A stretch of DNA of 64,000 nt, from the NCBI GenBank assembly GCA_012934845.2, contig WNNJ02002475.1, positions 111,260 to 175,259 of the forward strand. The letters run 5' to 3'. Of the stretch, positions 21,366-32,385 are shown in pieces (the stretch's first letter is position 1; each line of letters opens with the position of its first letter). Below the pieces are notes generated by a model. It saw only the letters and a list, made by a program, of their open reading frames with translations, searched no databases and was not told the DNA's origin. A program made the translations under genes and the position numbers. Source of the stretch: Pomphorhynchus laevis. Lineage: Eukaryota; Acanthocephala; Palaeacanthocephala; Echinorhynchida; Pomphorhynchidae.

Positions 21366-23082
21366 ATGTTTTACCCACTCTTGTACCCACTCTTCTCTTT
21401 AAATACTTCCCTCCCAGAACTATTCCACCTTCTTCCCGTTTCGTCTGATGAAGTTTCTTCGGTTCTGCTGTCATTACCTAATAAAACCTCTCCTTCTGAC
21501 CCAATTCCCACTCACTTGCTTAAAAATATCTGCTCCTTTATCTTACCCTTCCTAACCACATTGTTCAACTCGTCCATCCGTAGCTGTACATTTCCTTCCA
21601 TATGGAAATGCGCCACTGTTCGTCCTCTCATCAAAAAGCAATCTCTTGACTCCTCACTACCATCTTCGTACCGTCCTATTTCACTTCTCCCAACCCTCTC
21701 TAAACTCCTTGAGCGTCTCGTTCTTAAGCAAGTTCATACATATCTCTATTCCTCTAACTTATTTCCTCCCTTCCAAGCCGCTTTTCGCTCTAATTACTCT
21801 ACCGAAATTGCCTGTCTTAAAGTTTATAACGACTTACTCATACCGCGCGATCATAAATTATGTAGTGTCATAGTTTCTCCTTATCTATCGTCTGCTTTTG
21901 ACATCGTCGATCACTCGATTCTTCTCCATCGCCTTCGTCATGATTATGGCGTCTCTTTACCCACTGTATCATGGTTTTCTTCATATCTATCAAACCGTAC
22001 ATTTCGCGTATATTCTAACTCTTCTCTCTCATCCTTCGTCCATTCCGTCCGGTGTTCCACAAGGCTCCGTATTAGGCCCTATACTTTTCTCTCTTCTTCT
22101 CGGTGACTTGTCTTCGATTTCTCATAAATTTAACTTCCATGTTATGCAATATGCTGATGACATTCTCATCTATGCTCATGCACCTGTTTATCGTATTCAC
22201 GATCTTAGTGTTTCCGCTTCGGACTGTCTTGTCTCAATTTCCAATTATCTTTCTTCCATTCGCCTTTCTCTGAATCCTGATAAATCCAAAATTATGTGGA
22301 TCCTACCTCGACGCCTCGGCTTCGAACCTCCCTCCGTATCATTAAATTCTACAATTCTTCCAATCGTTGATAATCTCGTTTTCCTAGGCTTCCATTTCGA
22401 CAACCGACTTTCACTTAAACCTTTCGTTAGAGATAAAGTACGCTCATCTACCTTGATACTCCGCAACCTCCGTCAAGTTCGTAGATTGATCGATTTCCCT
22501 TCTTGTATGACTCTCATATCTTCTCTTCTTTTCTCAAGACTTGATTACTGTCTTAGTCTATTTTCCAACTCACCTAAATCCACTCTTCTTCCCCTACGAC
22601 ACATCGTCAACGCAGCTGTCCGAATTCTCCTCCGTCTTCGTCGTTTTGATCATACATCCTACCATCTTGCTTCTCTCGATTTGCCTACAATTTATTGTCG
22701 TGTTCAAATTCGTCTTCTTATCGTTGCTTTCCGCCTTGTAACTTTTCATACCCCTTCATTTCTCAACCTTCCTTTTCTTGATAATTCTCGTCCTGTTTAC
22801 TGTTCCTTGCGTTCCTGTAATTCCCTTCTTTTACATGTCCCAAACTACTCTACCTCCTTTGGACTCCGCTCCTTCATGGTGGCTGCTCCTCTATCGTGGA
22901 ATCATCTGCCCATTCATATCCGCCAATCAACATCTATGCCGTACTTCAAACGCCAAATCCAATTCTTTTTCAACAATTAACTAATTACCTGTGATCTTTG
23001 ATGTTCTTTTTTTGTTTGTTAGTGGTCATGTAAGCGTGCATTTTGCACGCATTTGCCACGTTAAATAAATTATTGTATTATT
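21366..23082 (+). mobile_element. L2-like LINE: complete RT domain, C-terminus and 3' tail
   Basis: The most intact member of its family here. It holds LPELFHLLPVSSDEVSS, the NKTSPSDPIPTHLLKN pre-RT block, SYRPISLLPTLSKLLERL, AAFRSNYSTEIACLKV, SSAFDIVDHSILLHRL (first catalytic aspartate), GVPQGSVLGPILFSLLLGD, MQYADDILIYA (catalytic pair), LNPDKSKIMWI and LVFLGFHFDNRLSL, ending FKRQIQFFFNN at 22980. There is one frame change near 22050, just before GVPQGS; the stretches 21366-22045 and 22055-22980 are otherwise open. The 3' tail to 23082 has the hairpin GCGTGCA, TTT, TGCACGC and ends TTGTATTATT against the Gypsy fossil. 5'-truncated: endonuclease absent. Confidence 0.9.
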
Positions 23083-26011
23083 ATGATCCTTGATCCGTGT
23101 GTATTCTACTAGGACTACCAAAAATACTTATGATTTGTCGTAGTGCAGTAATTACTGACAGGGATGAACAGTCTTTACAAGGAATCGCAAACGGAAAACG
23201 GGAGAATTCATCGACAACGCAAAGTAGATAACGGTTTCGAGTAACGGATTCAAGCGGACCTTTGAAATCTACACATAATCTTTCGAATGTCTGAGTGGCG
23301 TTGGTAACGTGGCTAACGGTAGGTTTACAAATGCGAGGTTTCAGTTCGGCACAGATATGGCAACTATTAATAACTTTCGTAACGTCTGATTTATCATATG
23401 GCAAGCGATGCTGTGTAACGAAATGCAACATTCTAGTAATGCCAGGATGACAAAGAGTATTGTGATTGTGTTCTAATTGGTTCAATGATCCAGTATGGGC
23501 ACACATGTGCGTAACTCTTGACATAGCGTCGGCTGCCTTATTTTCACTTCCCATACGATACTGAATTTCGTATTGATAAGGAGCTAATTCAAGTCGCCAT
23601 CGAGCCACTTTATCATTTTTGATCTTGCTCGAATGAGCTCTACTAAACATGAAAGAAACAGAGCGTTGATCTGTTATGATAGTGAACGGTTTACCAAGTA
23701 AATAATGCTTCCAATATTGAATGCTATTTACAATGGCCTGGGCCTCTTTTTCAATGCTGGACTGATGTAACGCAGTTTTTGGTAGGGTTTGTGAAAAAAA
23801 CGCAATCGGCTTTGATGCTTGGCTCAGAACGGCACCTATCGACGAATATGATGCATCAGTCTCTACGGTCAAAGGAAGATCGTGAGTATACGCTGTTAGA
23901 GTTGCCTCAGAAATTTCATTCTTCAAGTCATCAATAGCTTTGTTAACATCACTTGAAGGCGGATATGTATCACAATCGAGCAAAGGTCTAATTTTTCGCG
24001 AAAACGAAGGTATCTATTTAGAATAATATGCAAGGAGACCCGTTAGACGCTGCATAGATTTTCTATCTGTAGGAATCGGAAAATTGATAAGTGGCTTGAC
24101 ACGATTGGGATCCGGTTTAATAGTACCTTTCGATAGTTGATATCCCAAGAAATTTAACATGTTTTGGCGATATTTTGTTTTCTCCGTGGCTAACGTGAGA
24201 TTCACTCTCTTTGCAACTTCACAAAATTTTTGATACCGTTCATCGTGTTCCTCAAAGCTTCGCCCGCAAATAATTATGTCGTCTAAGTAGGCATAGACAC
24301 CGGCTAAGTTGTTATCCTTGATTAATTGGTTAATTATACGCTGAAAAACGCATACAGCGTTGGTTAGTCCAAAAGGGATTCTTGCGGTACTGATATAAAT
24401 TCCCATCTGCTTCGAAAGCAGTGTATGGACCATCTTGACTCAACAAAGGTATTTGGTAATAAGCTTGGGATAGGTCAACGGTTGTATATACCGAGTATGA
24501 AGCGATATCGGAGATCATGGAGTCGATTCTTGGCATAGATATGCATTCAGTAACATGTGACGATTGATAGTACATGAGTAATCTACGACCATTCTTGGCT
24601 TTCGTCCGTAGTTTGCCACCACTAAAACTTGAGCTCTCCATGGAGATCTACTCTTTTCAATAATTCCTTGTTTGAGGAGTCTATCGATTTCTTGCCTGAT
24701 AAATCGAGAATTTTCCGGTGTATGTCGACGTGATTTAGTACATATCGGACGAATTGTTTTGTCGATACCTGGGAATAACGTCAACGGCTTAATATCCATG
24801 ACTGGAGCAGTTTGTAAAGATGCTAAAGATAAACCACGGTTTGGACCAGCGAAATTGAAAATAATATATCGGTGAAGGAGAACAAATTTATGTCCTAATA
24901 TTACGGATGCGCATAAATTAGGCAACATGCGAAAGAATGTATTCCTGTAAGTACGATCCATAAATTTGAAAGTAATGTAGCAATGACGACGAACGAACAC
25001 GGATTAGGATGATGACGCCATGTGGACTTGTCGTTTGCACAAGTAAGTTTTTATTTGAAGGTCAGATACCACCGCATCATCAATAAAATTGTCTGAACTC
25101 CCCGTATCCAGAAGTGATTGAAACGATTTGTTATCTATCAAAACTTTCTGATACGTTTGACTTTGGTTGAATAGAGATGCGCAATATAGAGCAGCGGATG
25201 TTGACGGAGTATTCTTAAAACTACGAGAGCGACAAACGTTTGCAAAATGACCGCTTTTACCACATGAATGGCAAGTTGAATTCCGAGCTGGACAATTTAA
25301 TCGAAGATGGTACGATCCACCACAAAATATACAACGTTTTTGACTTTGAGAGAAGCGTGTTAGTTTATTTGTTTTCAGTGCAGCGAGAGTATTAAATTGT
25401 TCATTATCTTCACATGATTTATCAACCAGACTGACCTGAGTAAATGCGATACTTGATGTTTCTGCGGATGATATTATCGCGGCATGTTGTTGAGCTGCTT
25501 CAAGTGATTTGGCAATCGTCACTAATCCGTCAAGATCAGTTACTCGAGATTCAAGGAGACGTTGTCTAATGTAACTATTGTGAAGTCCTTGAATAAAAGA
25601 ATCTGTAATATGTGCATTACGATTTGAAGAAGAATCCACAGGTTGAAAATCGCATAGATTAGCGAAATCGCCAAACATTCGGAGATACTGATCTAAAGTC
25701 ATTGTCGGTTCTTGTCGGCAAGCATGAAGTTGGTAACGTGCGAATAGAATATTTACAGGCTTTATGAATGCTCTATTCAAGATATTTACAGCCTCTTCAT
25801 ATGAAGTACACGCTTTGATTAATCCGAATAATTTCGTCGAGATGAGATTGACAAGTAATGGTAGCTTAGATTCGTCATTGAGTCCTACTTGTAGAGCAAT
25901 AAAACTGTCAAGGCGTCGCTTCCAGTGTATCCACTCCTCTTGAGAATTAGGACTGTCGATAGTTATATTTAATACAAAGGCATCAATAGTTTCTCCATCT
26001 CGATGAACCAA
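23083..26011 (-). mobile_element. Ty3/Gypsy LTR-retrotransposon fossil, broken
   Basis: Fossil copy on the minus strand. Parts in order: gag with two CCHC zinc knuckles (about 25200-25340), protease with DTGSS (about 25100), RT with the YLDDIIICG box (about 24280), RNase H (about 23650-23900), and integrase zinc-binding region and start of the catalytic core, ending at 23083. There the tail of an L2-like LINE abuts it, so the rest of integrase and the downstream LTR are not in place. No LTR was recognised upstream of gag. It is broken, with a few breaks (about two to four), but long stretches are still open, suggesting moderate rather than great age. The family is Ty3/Gypsy; I do not assign a clade. 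Confidence 0.9.
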
Positions 26012-26224
26012 TATTATTGAATAAATTGTAATAAATAAGCAAAGTTAGAACGGCTTTATTCAATAATATCTATAAATAAATAAAGTTATACAAAGGTACA
26101 ATCTGATCATTTCATATCATAACAGGAAGATCCTCAAATAAGTCATACATCATATTTGTCTTGGTCATTGCATCTTTTTTTATTACATCTTCATGTAATC
26201 TTTCCTGCTATAAGCTCTTTATAG
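26012..26224. other. AT-rich flank of the Gypsy fossil
   Basis: Contains an inverted pair (ATATTATTGAATAAA at 26013 and TTTATTCAATAATAT at 26056). It could hold remains of the element's leader, but nothing diagnostic is visible. Confidence 0.35.
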
Positions 26225-26464
26225 TTGTAGAAATATCCTTCATAAGCTATATTTTCCTTTCCTTTATTGCTCCTGATTATATTTTCTTTGAAATTTTTCA
26301 TTTTAGGGGAGAATAAATTTAAGGAGATTTTTACGCCAAAAATAGTGTAGAAATATCCTTCATAAGCTATATTTTCCTTTCTTTTATTGTTCCTGATTAT
26401 ATTTTCTTTGAAATTTTACATTTTAGGAGTGAATAAATTTCCAGGAGATTTTTACGCCAAAAAT
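26225..26464 (+). repeat. Two-copy tandem repeat, ~119-bp unit
   Basis: The unit starting TGTAGAAATATCCTTCATAA and ending GATTTTTACGCCAAAAAT occurs twice in a row with about eight differences. Confidence 0.9.
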
Positions 26465-26499
26465 CTCCTGCGGAGATTTTTGCGCTCAACGTTTGCTTC

Positions 26500-28115
26500 G
26501 ATTGCTTGATTCAGAATGCTGATGCGCATTAACGGGGTAGCACGTCTCAACGTGCTCCTATCATTGGCTACAAATATTCGTAGTTTAATTTCGAATCTTG
26601 ATGATGTTTGAGTTTGGACGCATTCTATGCAAACAGACATGTTGGCTGTTTCTGAAACGTGATTACACGATGCCATTCTTAATAACATAGTTTCTATTCC
26701 AGGTTATCAATTGTTACGTTCAGATAGATGCCATCCTAAGAGGGGTGGTGGAGTATCACTTTATGTTCAGGATAGGAACGTTATTAGCAATATAGTGAGA
26801 TATTCAAATGGACAAGGGACATGTGAGTGCTTAATAGTTGATCTTGTTATATATATCATCTACGTTTCATTAGGTGTTCTTTATCGAACACCCAAATCAG
26901 CCATTTTAGATGATAAGCTGATGCATATTTTAACTAGAGCTTGTAGTATGATTGATCACTCGTTCATCTAAGTTGGTGATTTTAATCTACCGACACTTGT
27001 GATTGATCAAGATGGCAACAGTATTATTGGTAACTGTTTCAGTGGACATAAGAATCTATGGGAGTTCTTGGTATGTAATCAATTACTCATTCAGCATTTA
27101 CGTCAGGAGTTCCTCAGGATTCTGTACTAGGATCTTTATTGTTTAACATGTTTATGAACAGTTTACTCACATAACTCCATTGTCCGTGTTTAGCCTTTGC
27201 TGACGACATCAAAATCCTGTGTGAGGTCATATCTGCAGATGGCCATATTCGCCTACAGCGTGACATTGACAAGGTTTATACATGGAGTGTTAATACTGGG
27301 GTATTTTGTTAAACATTTCTAAGTGCTTAGACATTCGTCTAGGCAGCTCCAATGTGCCATCCTTGTATAGTGTCGGGACATATAGTATCATTTCGAACAA
27401 TCAGATTCGTGATCTTGGCATAATTATGCAATCGACACTTAAAACTAGAATGGATACTGAATGACGTTGCAGTTTAGCAAGGAATATGATTTATCTGATT
27501 GAAACTTGCTTCTTGTCAATATCTCCTCAGTGTTTTGCTCGGCTATATAATGCGCTTGTTCGTCCCCATATCGAATATGCTATCCAGGCATCATTTCCTT
27601 CCACAAGAGGTAAAATGAGGGATTTGGAGAGAATTCTACGTCGTCATAGCAAGCTCGTTCGAGGATGTAAAATGATGAGTTATAGCGATCATTTAACTTC
27701 AATAGGCATGATATCAGTGCAAGCCAGACTACTCGTTCTGGATATGTTTGCGATGTGGTCTATAGTAAAGGGGATAGACGGCTACCGAAGTGAATGTGCT
27801 GAATTGAATGTCCGACAAAGTCGCAGGGGTCATTCTCTCGCGTTACGCGCAAGACAAATTGGAAGGTCGACAATGGTATCGCGATTTTCACGCAGAGTGA
27901 GAAAGTTGTGGAACGCATTGCCTCACGACATCATGACTTCGTCATCATTGAGCCAATTCAAAGCCATGGTCAACACTTGGATAAGACACGCTGATCAAGG
28001 CAACATTGAATGTTGTTACCCTTGGTTTGGTTGAAATTGATATGTTTGTTTAATGTGTTGTAATGTACGATGAGCAGGCAAAACGGCCTTCTCGGTCAAA
28101 GCTCTGTATATAATA
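26500..28115 (+). mobile_element. CR1-like LINE with internal deletion joining endonuclease to RT
   Basis: Endonuclease: TDMLAVSET, LLRSDRCHPKRGGGVSLYV (26711-26770), GVLYRTPKS, VGDFNLPTLV (about 26975). At about 27090 the sequence jumps to SGVPQDSVLGSLLFNMFMN and CLAFADDIKILCEV, so the endonuclease end, linker and first half of the RT are missing. The C-terminal frame 27486-28034 is intact: YNALVRPHIEYAIQASFPS, ILRRHSKLVRG, FSRRVRKLWNALPHDIM. The 3' UTR ends GAGCAGGCAAAACGGCC, TTCT, CGGTCAAAGC, then TATATAATAATATA. Confidence 0.85.
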
Positions 28116-29144
28116 ATATAGGAAACAATTATTTTTCATTATGCACGATTAATTTTCTTTGTATTTTTCTTTGAAATTTCACTGACAATGTCTAACGTCT
28201 TTTAAGCTACGAGATGTGATCTTATGAGTACCCAGTATTAGAAAATTTCGTTATCATGAATGTCTTGTTTGATCCAAGATATGGCTAAAGCAGTTTATTG
28301 AAACCAAATAATGTAACTTATGTAGTTTAAAAAAAACTTAAAATATTATTGTAACAATTCCGATTATATAAACGGCAATTTACTATACTGAAAAACATTT
28401 TCTAATTTATTGAGGTATAATAATCTGTTTTAGTAAGCGGAACTCATTGTCAAATCTGATAAACGTTGCCCGTGATGTGACAAAGCACGAGCTGTGAAAA
28501 CTTTATGCAGAGCCTAAAAATTCTGTATTGTTAGATTAATTTTAACAATTGCTTATTTTCCAGTGGTCGTTTTGTACGTTCTTCAATTTACAACAATTTT
28601 TGTAGCATGAATCTTTTAGTAGTATAATACACGTAGCTCTTTGCAAATATGGTAGTTTACAAGATAAACGTTTCAGTACTAGTTGTTACATGACTTCATT
28701 TGATAGTGAAATATTTTATATCTTCGCTTTATTAGTAATAGTTCTTACCGATTCTGAATAAATTAAAAACTGTGATATTTCTATTTCCTTGCATGTTCAT
28801 AAAAATTTTGAGAAGATCATTTTATCGCACTAACACGATCTCTGCGATATAATCTGGTCATGCATTTGACTTTAAGTATGACAATAGTAACCCATAGTGT
28901 TTGATAAAACTTGTAGTTGATTATATATGCTTTATACCTAATATAATAAGTTGTGGTAGCGTTACCGTTGCTTACAACATTATTAAGTTTAATAAATTAA
29001 ATGCTTACTGCCATTTCGGAAAACTACTGGCTCGTCATAGTCACGGTAAGTAAAACCTTTTTTGAGCCTTTACTTCTATTAAGACAGAAAATTTCTCATT
29101 GCAACCACTTGATTATTTGGGTTAAAATAATTCACTATAAAAAT
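28116..29144. other. AT-rich spacer, nothing recognised
   Basis: About 1 kb without recognisable coding or repeat signal. Confidence 0.4.
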
Positions 29145-29295
29145 AATTTATTTTTAAGTGGCAAATAAGTCCCGACTCACGCTTACATGACAACAACAAA
29201 AAATTTAAGCCATGTGTAGATAAGGTGGGAACGGAGGGAGCGCCTCATTGGATGTGATAAAGGAAGGAGCGTGGCGAACGTTGATAAAGTCGTGT
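29145..29295 (-). mobile_element. L2-like LINE 3' tail fragment
   Basis: Reverse of the family tail (AAGTGGCAAATAAGTCC, CACGCTTACATGAC) followed by about 90 bases of C-terminal coding sequence like that at 17460-17540. Severely 5'-truncated. Confidence 0.7.
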
Positions 29296-29299
29296 AGTT

Positions 29300-29880
29300 A
29301 CACAACTTCCACAATAATTAATCCTCAGTAAACATCTGATAGGAATTCACTAAGCGCACGCTCTTCCACCGGTGACCAGCCTTACATTTGGTATGGTTTG
29401 CATGATCAGTGGCTTCACAGGACAGCACGTATGCTATCGTTCCTTCATTAGCTTACTAAGGCTGCTAAACAAGCAACACGCTTGTATAAAGCTGTAGCAC
29501 AATTCACGAGCAAAAGCTCTAGCTTATATGCTAAGATTCGTCACTTCACATATAGTGGTTATATGAATTGAAAACTACTGGTGACGTTATATTAATAAGA
29601 AAGAATTTCAACACAACCTTAAAATTAACACGAACAGGAAAGTATAAACCTGTATGCATTTTTACAACCTTCGTCCGAAAGCTTAACACGGAATGTGCCT
29701 ACCACAGACGCCTAGTCTACAATGCGACGTTTCGACATTAGTCTACTCATCGCTACAGGGTGATCTCGTTAGTGTGACCCTGTAGCTGCATAACATCGAC
29801 AGTACTTAATTCTCAGTAAACTTATGAAAGAAATATATTAAACACACGCTCCTCCACCGGAGACCAGCCTTACCAGCAAT
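29300..29880. repeat. Diverged direct repeat pair with hammerhead-like hairpins
   Basis: The segment 29305-29388 (CCTCAGTAAAC ... CACGCTCTTCCACCGGTGACCAGCCTTAC) recurs at 29790-29872. Just before the second copy a minus-strand motif reads CTACAGGGT, loop, ACCCTGTAG, CGATGA, GTAGAC-TAAT-GTC, GAAAC (29785 down to 29729), i.e. a stem followed by CTGATGA-like, stem and GAAA elements in normal hammerhead order. Confidence 0.5.
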
Positions 29881-30034
29881 TTCAATTGTGCTGGATTCCA
29901 ATCCAAGCTCAGGGTTGCTATTTTGTCTAACAAAGCGGTTGGGACTGTGGCATGAAAATTCTTGCGTGAGTATGGGATGTCCTACTCAAGTTCGACCGAT
30001 CGGATACCGGGTAACTAGGGATGTTACACTCGCA

Positions 30035-30409
30035 TTAAGTACACGAATTCATTGAAGTATGAGCATTATCTCTTCTTGCTACAGGTAATACAAGTCTATC
30101 TTGGTCACGTTCATCAGATCTAGGATCGGCGTATGGGTAAATCGTCATGGTTGCAACATCATTGCCAGGTACAACAGAAACCGATAATTCTGGATATACC
30201 ACTGGATGAGATTGTATAAGGTGGGTCAAGGCACAGCAGAAGCCGCAGATGAATTTGCCACTCCGATACTTGGTCATGCTGGACGATTTAACCTTTAGTA
30301 CTGTCCAAACATCACAACCATCAGTGTCACATCCCAGTTCCAGCTGGGTGAAGGAAGAATCGGAATCATAATCCATCTTCTTTGATCTAGATTTTTTAGG
30401 ACGTCTCAT
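30035..30409 (-). CDS. Short ORF with Cys motif, likely LINE ORF1 N-terminus
   Basis: 124 codons from an ATG: basic start (MRRPKKSRSKK), then CDTDGCDVWTVLKVK ... YRSGKFICGFCCAL, a spaced Cys set that could bind zinc. A second copy of the Cys block is at 33520-33622 (CDTSGCDVWSIVKVK), with related upstream flanks (GATATCATACA) at 30500 and 33640. The second copy sits at the head of a CR1-type ORF1, so this is probably a truncated ORF1 of the same LINE lineage rather than a host gene. Confidence 0.5.
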   Translation of the reverse strand: MRRPKKSRSKKMDYDSDSSFTQLELGCDTDGCDVWTVLKVKSSSMTKYRSGKFICGFCCALTHLIQSHPVVYPELSVSVVPGNDVATMTIYPYADPRSDERDQDRLVLPVARRDNAHTSMNSCT

Positions 30410-30519
30410 TGACTACTTAATACTGAATTTCAATACGTAGCTTGTAAGTAGTTATAACAAAATAATTATTTATCCCAGAATAATCTGGAATGTATGATAT
30501 CTCTCTAAGTACCCAAATA

Positions 30520-30600
30520 TGATTTAAAACGTTGTATAGATCGTTGTAAGATCGTCGTTTAGATCGTTGTATAGATCGTTGTATAGATCGTTGTAAGATT
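30520..30600. repeat. 12-bp minisatellite, left block
   Basis: Units of AGATCGTTGTAT and variants. The same units resume at 31815-31860 on the far side of the LINE, so the LINE lies inside the array. Confidence 0.8.
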
Positions 30601-31814
30601 ATTATTATTCTTACAAGGCTTAGCCATAAGGCTATTTTGCCTGATCACAGTTAAAAAAATGATAAAACTAAAAAATAAGAAATGAAGAAAAAGAAGTCAA
30701 CAAGCAAAAAAAATAAAAATCACTGCAAATATGTCCATGACTCGTTTCTCGACTTCTCGATGATCAATTTCTTTAATAATTTTTTGAACAAATGCAGACT
30801 CCGGGCGGAAGCAATGTCCTCAGGCAGAGAATTCCAAATATTAAGTACCCTGTGCGACAGTCTCCAACATTTTGGATACCTACCATGCCTTGTTTTATAG
30901 ACAGTTTTGGTGTGACATCTCAAAATCGATTAACGTAATGTGATCGAACCACTCGGATAACCGTCCAACCGGTGTACAAGTGCATACATTCCTATTAAGT
31001 CAAGAAACAAAAATCGTGATGACATCGGTTGAATTCTTAGCAAATCTAATTGAGATGCGTAATCCACTCTCGCATTCGAACATAAACGAGAACCTCGCCT
31101 AAGGACTGACTCAATATCTGTCCTTTCTTGTTTGGTGACCGGGAAAGAAGCCTGAATTGCATACTCTAAATGCGGACGAACCAACGTGTTAAACAAATTT
31201 CTAAAGACATTCGTGGTAATCTTAAGGAATGAGTTCTTTACAATATATAGAGCACGAGTAGCGCTTTTTATTGCTCTTTCACTATTAAGTTTAGTTTTTA
31301 ATGATGCCTGCACAATAATTCCTAAATCCCTATGATGTGATACTTCAGTGAGAAGAACAACTCCGATATGATATGTAAAATTACTGGATTTTTTACCCAT
31401 CCTCATAAGTATACACTTATCAACGTTAAGATGTAATCCAGTAGAGCGGCACCAATCATGAACGCGATCCAAGTCTGCCTGTAAAGAATTACAGTCATCA
31501 ATATCTCGTATAGCAGTCCAAATTTTAAGATCATCAGCGAATGCCAAGTGAGAGTTCTCAATACGTAAGAGTAAATCGTTAAGGAACGTGATGAATAATA
31601 GAGGACCTAATGCAGAACCCTGAGGGACACCTGTCGACATACTTCTTTCTGCAGATAAAGACTCACCAACTCTTACCTTAAACGTACGCAATGAAAGAAA
31701 ATTTTCAATCCAAGAGCAGATTACACGAGGGACGCCGTAGTGAATTAAGAGTGACACAAGTCCTTTATGTGGAACACGATCAAAGGCTTTCGAAAAATCT
31801 AGAAATACGACGTC
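30600..31814 (-). mobile_element. CR1-like LINE, RT second half, inserted in a minisatellite
   Basis: Starts (minus strand, about 31810) within motif A, FLDFSKAFDRVPHKGL. It continues in one open frame with TGVPQGSALGPLLFITFLNDL, SHLAFADDLKIWTAI, LHLNVDKCILMRMG, HRDLGIIVQASLKT, LVRPHLEYAIQASFP and VLRRGSRL (30930-31757), then HRVLNIWNSLPEDI in the next frame (30720-30923). The 3' tail GATCAGGCAAAATAGCC ... CTTGTAAGAATAATAATAAT parallels the 28.1 kb copy. One frame break near 30925. It is the best-preserved RT of this lineage in the window. Confidence 0.9.
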
Positions 31815-31860
31815 GAATAAGATCGTCGTATAGATCGTTGTAAGATCGTTGTATGTTATT
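31815..31860. repeat. 12-bp minisatellite, right block
   Basis: Continuation of the 30520-30600 array (GATCGTCGTATAGATCGTTG). Confidence 0.75.
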
Positions 31861-32385
31861 TATTGTAAGTAGTTACTGATCAAGAATATTTAAACTGGTC
31901 ATTAATATGATTAAATGGCTATCTACAAAAAACCAACATTTGTTAGCAGCTCGCACACTGTACTGAGATTTTGCTGTCGATTAAGGAAATTGGATTCATT
32001 TGCATATCATTTTGTTGAATAGCTGGGACATGTATTTGGATTAAAGAAATCAAAGGTATCATTGTAAGTTTTAACAATCAGGACAAATTTTTTAACTCAA
32101 TATACTCCATTTTACGATAATTAATGGTTGCTTGACCTATAATATAACTCCACTACACACCATTTGAGAAGGATCGATCTGCTCGTTCGACAAAATATCC
32201 TCTAATGGAAATTTCACTATCAGGAATATTTTCGTTAAGCCAAAGTTTAGCTTAATGCTATGAGGTTTGGGTTCAGTGTATTAGCAAGACATAATATATC
32301 GTAAAATTTGTTATAAAGACTTAAGCAGTTAGATATAAAATAAATGTTATTCAGCCGGCTACGGTAAGGACGATGCGTCTATGTG
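31861..32385. other. Spacer, nothing recognised
   Basis: No clear signal on either strand. Confidence 0.35.

Noticed and set aside
26012-26224. LTR of the Gypsy fossil
   Set aside because: No matching copy at the other end and no clear TG...CA borders; called only as flank.
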